Position numbers and translations under genes: made by a program. A DNA stretch of 64,000 nt, taken from the NCBI GenBank assembly GCA_034509495.1, contig CM067512.1, positions 3,913,699 through 3,977,698 on the forward strand. The letters are read 5' to 3'. Positions 58,881-64,000 of the stretch are shown here, one piece after another. The notes beneath the pieces were generated by a model, which searched no databases, was not told the origin of the DNA, and saw only the letters and a list, made by a program, of their open reading frames with translations. Source of the stretch: Acestrorhynchus altus. Its lineage: Eukaryota; Chordata; Actinopteri; Characiformes; Acestrorhynchidae. The number at the start of each line of letters is the position of its first letter. Position 1 is the first letter of the stretch.

Positions 58881-59358
58881 CTAAGGTGTGTATATGGATG
58901 TGTGTATATGAATGTGTGTGTATGAATGTGTGTATATGAATGTGTGTATATATGAATGTGTGTGTATGAATGTGTGTGTATGAATGTGTGTATATGGATG
59001 TGTGTATATGAATGTGTGTATTTGAATGTGTTTATATGAATATGTGTATATGAATGTGTGTATATGAATGTGTGTATATGAATGTGTGTATATGAATGTG
59101 TGTTTATATGAATGTGTGTATATGAATGTGTGTATATTAATGTGTGTATATGAATGTGTGTGTATATGAATGTGTGTATATGAATGTGTGTGTATATGAA
59201 TGTGTGTATATGGATGTGTGTATATGAATGTGTGTATATGAATGTGTGTATATGGATGTGTGTATATGAATGTGTGTGTATATGAATGTGTGTATATGAA
59301 TGTGTGTATATGGATATGTGTATATGAATGTGTGTATATGAATGTGTGTGTATATGAA
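58881..59358. repeat. 12-bp TGTGTATATGAA minisatellite
   Basis: About 38 units of TGTGTATATGAA with variants TGTGTATATGGA, TGTGTGTATGAA and two-base insertions. It produces long minus-strand ORFs of HSYTHIHIHT-type sequence in three frames that are not genes. Confidence 0.97.
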
Positions 59359-60739
59359 CACAGAACAAAGTAGGTGTTTGTAACAAACTGCAGGAATATC
59401 AGTCGTTTGATTGTACTTGGGTTTAACATCGCGCACATCAAAGAATGCAAGCTGGTGTCTTTGAGTTGCGAGAATCCTTCATGAGCTATTTCATGCCTCT
59501 CCCATTTAATGACTTCATTTTGTGTTTAATTTGAAATGAAAGTGTCAACAAAGCTGTTTTGGCGCGAATGTTTTGCCTCCGAAAACAAGACTTGTTTACT
59601 CGCTGTTTTGTTCGCCTTTCGCTTCCACACGTTCCGCGCTCTCTTTTTTTCACCAGCCGTGAAATTCCCAGAAGTCTCTGGAGAATGAAGTAATGACATT
59701 TTAAAACGTAATTATGATAAAACTGTTCTCCACAGAAAACAACCGTGCATGCCCTGATCATTTGGGCTTCTGACTGTGGCTTACATAAACGTTCACCAGT
59801 CAAACGGATATTAATGTAGGGCCAGCTTCTTAATCAAGGTCCAGCGTCTTCCATCACGGCTCAGTTATAGTTTAGCTGGAATGGAATGGAGATGGTGATC
59901 ATGAGACAAGGTAGATTGAACGCACACTCATTTTAAATGGAAGTGTTTCTATACGCTCTATCAGATCTAAATCACGCACCCTGTTTGATAAACACCACTG
60001 TCTGTTATCGAGTGTAATGCAGTTCCGACTGTATGTCGGCAAATGAAGCTCGAGAGCAGAGGCGGAGAGCCTTCACAAACCATTCTGTAAGATTGGCCAG
60101 AGAACTTTGATTAGCAAGTCCACAGCTATCCTGTGAATATATTCTCGCCATTAATTTGTACTTGAACCATCGTGCTGCACAGATAGAGAGGCCTAATTTA
60201 ACTCCCAGACACGGATCAACCTGCCTGCAATACAAACTAGAATTGGAACTTCACGAGTCGCAGTAGTTAGTTATCAAATGTACTATTATTTAATAGACAT
60301 ATAATCAATCAGAAGAAAACACAAGAAATAGTCTATGATAACCTTTAGATCCCTGTGCCAATTGGGCTGGACATTTTTGTTCATATTTTAATTCACCAAA
60401 CAATTTTTATTTTCTTCATTTGAGATGTAAATATTAAAGGAATTGACATGTTTGAATGAATTTGAAATATTTACATTTTCTGTTTTTTATTTATTTTTAT
60501 TTTTTTTATTTTTTTGGGGGGGTGGGTTGCTTACAAAGACTAAAAGAATAGTGTTTTTGGATAAAAAAGCATATTTAAAAAGAATATTTATAATTATAAG
60601 TTCAAAATACTTGATAGTGGTCCGAATAAAACAAAATGCCTGAATGTCCTTTATTATTATCGTGTATTTATCAATATTGTACCTTCTCAGGACTTTTATT
60701 CTGAAATTTGAACATTGCGTGAGCAACTGGGCAAAGAGA

Positions 60740-61215
60740 AACATAAAGGAGAATTTGTGGAGACAAGAAGACAAATAAGGAGGAGAAGTAGTGAGAGAAA
60801 GATGGATAAGAAGAAGAGAAGATAAAAGAATAAGGACCAGAAGGAGACACTGAGGAGAAAGTGGAGAAGGAGGATAGAAAGAAAGAAAGTGGAAGAAAGG
60901 GAGAATGAGAATGAAGCAGAGATGAAGGACAAAAAGGAGGAGGAGGAAAAGGAGGAGTGGAAGAAGGAGGAGCAAATGGAGAAGAAGGAGAGTAGGACAA
61001 GACATGTAGGAGAAGAACAGAAGGGAGAACGTGAAGGAAGATGAGTGGAATGAGGAGGAGTTGGAGAACAGTAGGAGGAGAGGAAGAGAATACAGAGGAG
61101 AAGAAGGAAAAATGGCAAGAATGGGATGTGCAGAAGGAAAGTGTGATCAAGAAGGAGGAGATTAAGGAGAAAAAGAATAAGGGCAAGAGAGAAAGAAAGA
61201 TGAATGAAGAAGAGA
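60740..61215. repeat. Long polypurine (GA-rich) tract
   Basis: About 475 bases in which the + strand is almost all A and G (GAAGGAGGAGCAAATGGAG, AGGAGGAGGAAAAGGAGGAG), with only scattered pyrimidines. It explains the Phe/Leu/Ser-rich minus-strand ORFs of up to 196 codons, which I reject as genes. Confidence 0.92.
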
Positions 61216-61244
61216 TATTAAACTTGACATCCTTGACTTCATGG

Positions 61245-61925
61245 CTGGTTAGTTTATACACTCAGGACTTGGTTTGGGCTCCTTCACCCGGAACTCCTGC
61301 ATCAGTATGGTGTGGCATGGAGGCAATCAACTTGTGGCCCTGTTGAGATGTTACTGAATCTCAGATTGTTTTGATAGTGGCCTTCAGCTTGTTTGTGTTG
61401 CTGGGTGCCTCATTTTTTCTCTTGATAGTACCTCATAGATGCTCTATGGGCTTCAGGTCCAACCAATCAAGCACAATAATAGAGTCCTGCTGGAAAAGGA
61501 AATCGGTATCTCCTTAAAGCTTTCAGCAGACTGAAGCATCAAAATGACTCTGGACTTGATAAACCACAGTGGAAGGACACCAGCAGATTACATGTCCCCT
61601 AAACCATCACAGACTGGGAAACTTCACACAGGACTGTAGACACCTTGGATTCTGTTCTCCACTCCTCCTCCCGACTCTAGGAGCTTGAATTGAGACTCTG
61701 TGACTCGATTTCCAAATGAAATGCAGGATTTACTTTCATCTGAAAAGAGCACCTTTGGAGCTCTGAGCAACAGTCCATTCCTTTTTCTCCTTAGTCCAGG
61801 TAAGACACTTCTGACCCCGTCTCTGCTTCCGGAGGGGCTTGATATTAGGAATGCTGAAGTTGGAGACCCTTGGAGATGTCTGTGTGTGGTGGCTCTTGAT
61901 GCCCTGACCAGCCTCAGTCCACTCC
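61245..61925 (-). pseudogene. Tc1-like transposase relic
   Basis: Minus strand. It shares TGGTTTGGG-TCCTT, CCCCTAAACCATCACAGACT, GGATTTACTTTCATCTGAAA, GAGCTCTGAGCAACAGTCCA and TGTGTGTGGTGGCTCTTGAT with 15185-16080. Translated blocks include KCLTWTKEKKEWTVAQSSKG (the segment before the first catalytic Asp) and degraded downstream parts. It is broken by indels and ends at a poly-T/A run (61924-61970). Confidence 0.8.
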
Positions 61926-62639
61926 TTTTTTTTTTCTTTTTTTTTTCTTTTATTTTTTATTTTTTGTATTAATGCACCAGTTTCAATCAAGTTACCCTCC
62001 ACCCTCTGTAAGCTGTGCAGCATTGAATCCAAATGCATGTGTCAAAAATTCCTTTCACTTCTTTGAGAAAGTGAACACAATCAGGACTAATGGAGCCACA
62101 CTCAGCCACCCTTTCTCTTCCAGCTCAAGTGACGGTGTGGACGTGAGCATACAGCCGTTTACAGAGACGGGTAATAACACAGAACACTGTTGTTCCTGAG
62201 GAATTGTCAATAAGCTGTTGGCATCAGTATGTAGTGTTCTGAGAAATAGTGCTTGTGAAACAGTGTAGAAGAGTAGGTCACAACAGTCTTTCACAAAGTG
62301 ACCATGTGAATTTCTGCTCATTTTAATGTGGTTGCTTAGAGACTTGTCAGTTGCAATTTTTATGGCAAGACTTTGACACATCGCATTCATGATTGATGCA
62401 GCTCATGAACTGAAGTAAATTGAACTCCTCTTGATGATGTGCAGGCATGTGCAGTTACAACTTTTTTGGGGTTTGTAACCCACACTTTGCTCTTTTATTC
62501 AAGACCAACTCTCAGCAAAAATGAAAACACCTCCATCACAATGAAATCTCATGCCCTGTTTAAGAAGCACACTGCGATGCAAATTACAAGAATGAATGCA
62601 ACCTCAGACACAGTGAAATCCACTCAAGTGTTGTTCCTG

Positions 62640-63170
62640 GAGGACACTGACCACGACCAGAGCCCCCAGTCCCACTTTTGTCTTGGTGGAGACGACCAAC
62701 GAATCTGTGTGGAGGCACAGTGATCAGCACCAAGATCAAAGGTTTGTTGTCACATGTCCAGAAGGCCTGGTGTGACTGCAATTTCTTAAGATGCCAGATC
62801 ACCTTTGATCTTCATTACAGGCACTTTGATACCCATCGTTACGTTAATGAGGTTCTGCAAACAGTGATTCTACCTTTTCTGAACACAGACTCCGGTGCTC
62901 TATTCCAACAGGACGACGCTCGTCCACACACTGCTGCCGTCTCAAGATCTCATGTTGAAGACACAGATACTACGCCGTGGTCGGTCTCATCTCCAGACCT
63001 GTCCCTGATTAAAAATGTGTGAGATGCTATTGGACGCTCTATCAACACTCCACCCCTACCACACCATCTGCAGAACTGAGTGAGAACATTCAAGCTGCAT
63101 GGGATGGATCATCACAGGACACCATTAGGAACCTCTACACCTCCATGCAGAGACGTCCGGCATGTTGTGT
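62640..63170 (+). pseudogene. Tc1/mariner transposase relic, best-preserved C-half
   Basis: The plus-strand frame reads LHYRHFDTHRYVNEVLQTVI, LPFLNTDSGALFQQDDARPH, TAAVSRSHVEDTDTTPWSVS, SPDLSLIKNV then stop. The Asp of QQDDARPH is present, but the final catalytic Glu of the DLSPIENVWD-type block is Lys (IKNV). A TGA follows at once in place of the W of VWD, and the rest (SENIQAAWDGSSQDTIRNLY) continues in another frame. It is therefore dead, but the youngest-looking member of its subfamily here. Confidence 0.82.
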
Positions 63171-63254
63171 TATATATGACCCATACTTTTATTTTGTAGA
63201 TGATTTTAGGTTTTAGATTTAGGTGTTTGTGGAGGTGTTTGATCTTGTGGTGTC

Positions 63255-63640
63255 CTGAATGGGTGGGACCCATCCTAATAACCAGTGGTTTAATTACGTG
63301 AATATGTGTTTAGTGGACCTGGGTTCGATCCCCGCGTGGGGCGACCTGGGAAGTTTCTGTGTGGAGTTTGCATGTTCTCCTTGTGTTCGCGTGGGTTTCC
63401 TCCGGGTACTCCGGTTTCCCCCCACAGTCCAAAGACATGCATGGTAGGTGAATTGGTGACTCTAAAGTGGCCCTTAGTGTGTGGATGTGTGTGTGTGTGT
63501 GTGAGCCCTGTGATGGACTAGCACCCTGTCTAGGGTTATTTCCTGCCTTTGCGCTCAGAGTTGCCGGCTGGGCACCGGCTTACCCGTGACCCTATTCAGG
63601 AATAAGTGGTTCAGAAAATGGATGGAAGGATGAATGGATG
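63255..63640 (+). mobile_element. tRNA-derived SINE (DANA/mermaid-like), best preserved
   Basis: CTGGGTTCGATCCCCGCGTG holds a near-perfect box B (GGTTCGATCCC). The body follows: CTGTGTGGAGTTTGCATGTT, TTCGCGTGGGTTTCCTCCGG, CCCACAGTCCAAAGACATGC, CCTGTGATGGACTAGCACCC and GGATGGAAGGATGAATGG. Box A is degraded. It lies 170 bp upstream of exon 5. Confidence 0.85.
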
Positions 63641-63766
63641 TGTTTAGTGGCACTTGTATTAAAATGCATGAGAACCCATGAGTATGTTTATTCATTTATT
63701 AAGACTGGAAACATTGAAATGTTTGAATGTTTATCAATGTATAAACACATGCTTTGCCCCTCCCTG

Positions 63767-63768
<2 letters not shown>

Positions 63769-63800
<32 letters not shown>
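63769..63800. repeat. (CT)n microsatellite forming the exon 5 acceptor tract
   Basis: About 16 CT units followed by six or more C and then AG. As at exon 2, the microsatellite is the polypyrimidine tract of the 3' splice site. Confidence 0.95.
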
Positions 63801-63802
<2 letters not shown>

Positions 63803-63808
63803 CCCCAG

Positions 63809-63880
63809 GTCTTTGCAGAGGAACCGGTTGAGGAAGCTGAATACTGACATGTTCATTAAGTACCAGAGTCTTCAGAAGCT
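63809..63880 (+). CDS. rxfp1: Relaxin receptor 1-like, coding exon 5 (first leucine-rich repeat)
   Basis: A 72-base exon, phase 2 to phase 2, encoding exactly one 24-residue leucine-rich repeat: SLQRNRLRKLNTDMF followed by IKYQSLQKL. Single-repeat 72-base exons in one phase are the hallmark of the LGR/RXFP receptor family. The AT overhang of exon 4 plus G gives Met, matching the AM|SLQ junction of RXFP1. The acceptor is CCCCCCAG behind a CT microsatellite, and the donor is GCT|GTAAGA. Further LRR exons, the C-terminal cap and the seven-transmembrane domain must lie to the right of this window, so the gene is truncated only by the window edge. Compared with recalled human RXFP1, the first repeat here is more basic (RNRLRK). 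Confidence 0.93.
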
Positions 63881-64000
63881 GTAAGAGTCTGGCAGTCTTT
63901 GCTCTGATTTCCCTGCCTGAACGCTGTCTCACTATTAGCCCAGTTTCTGTTTATCTGGGGTAGAAAGACGACGGGCAGCCCGGACTCAAATAAGAGAAGC

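Larger units (their letters stand above)
57781..63808 (+). other. rxfp1: rxfp1 intron 4
   Basis: A 6.0 kb phase 2 intron. 57785-58260, 59365-60735 and 61975-62635 show no gene, RNA or nameable repeat beyond poly-T and poly-A runs. The other content is listed separately. Confidence 0.65.

Noticed and set aside
58865..59450. Minus-strand ORFs of up to 189 codons, rich in His, Thr, Tyr and Ile
   Set aside because: They are open in three frames at once because they translate a 12-bp minisatellite. No start context, splice site or domain.
60487..61261. Minus-strand ORFs of 140-196 codons, rich in Leu, Phe and Ser, that look like membrane segments
   Set aside because: They translate the complement of a polypurine tract. 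Hydrophobicity comes from CTT/TCC codons only.
63300..63340. Possible tRNA gene (GGTTCGATCCC)
   Set aside because: It is the head of a tRNA-derived SINE with degraded box A and no cloverleaf.

Overview
The window looks like teleost fish genomic DNA. It has very few coding bases, long introns, many simple-sequence tracts, many decayed Tc1/mariner transposase relics, tRNA-derived SINEs of the type found in bony fish, a non-LTR reverse transcriptase relic and several palindromic MITE-like repeats. I cannot name the species from sequence alone. A non-percomorph teleost is a guess.

The one gene I can support is the 5' half of a relaxin-family peptide receptor gene on the + strand, closest to RXFP1. 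Five coding exons join in frame with consensus splice sites: exon 1 (21230-21272, signal-peptide start), exon 2 (29807-29956, LDL-receptor class A module), exon 3 (55325-55408, linker with the GDxxGW motif), exon 4 (57675-57780, N-terminal cap of the leucine-rich repeats) and exon 5 (63809-63880, first leucine-rich repeat). The remaining repeats, the seven-helix domain and the 3' end lie beyond the right edge. Introns 1 to 4 are about 8.5, 25.4, 2.3 and 6.0 kb.

Layout: 1-20195 is upstream intergenic DNA with repeats and no supported gene. 20196-20849 is a 12-copy, 52-bp minisatellite in which most units carry a GC box. 20850-21229 is the probable promoter and 5' UTR, with three CCAAT boxes and a GC/KLF box. 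21273-29806 is intron 1. 29957-55324 is the large, transposon-filled intron 2. 55409-57674 is intron 3. 57781-63808 is intron 4, with a 12-bp minisatellite, a long polypurine tract and two Tc1 relics. 63881-64000 is the start of intron 5.

I found no RNA gene, CRISPR array, operon or clearly new biological system. The points most worth checking are the GC-box minisatellite beside the receptor promoter, with related copies in introns 1 and 2; the two exons whose splice-acceptor pyrimidine tracts are CT microsatellites; and a Thr in place of the Lys that is functionally important in the mammalian RXFP1 LDLa module. Almost all apparent long ORFs are low-complexity translations or transposon debris.
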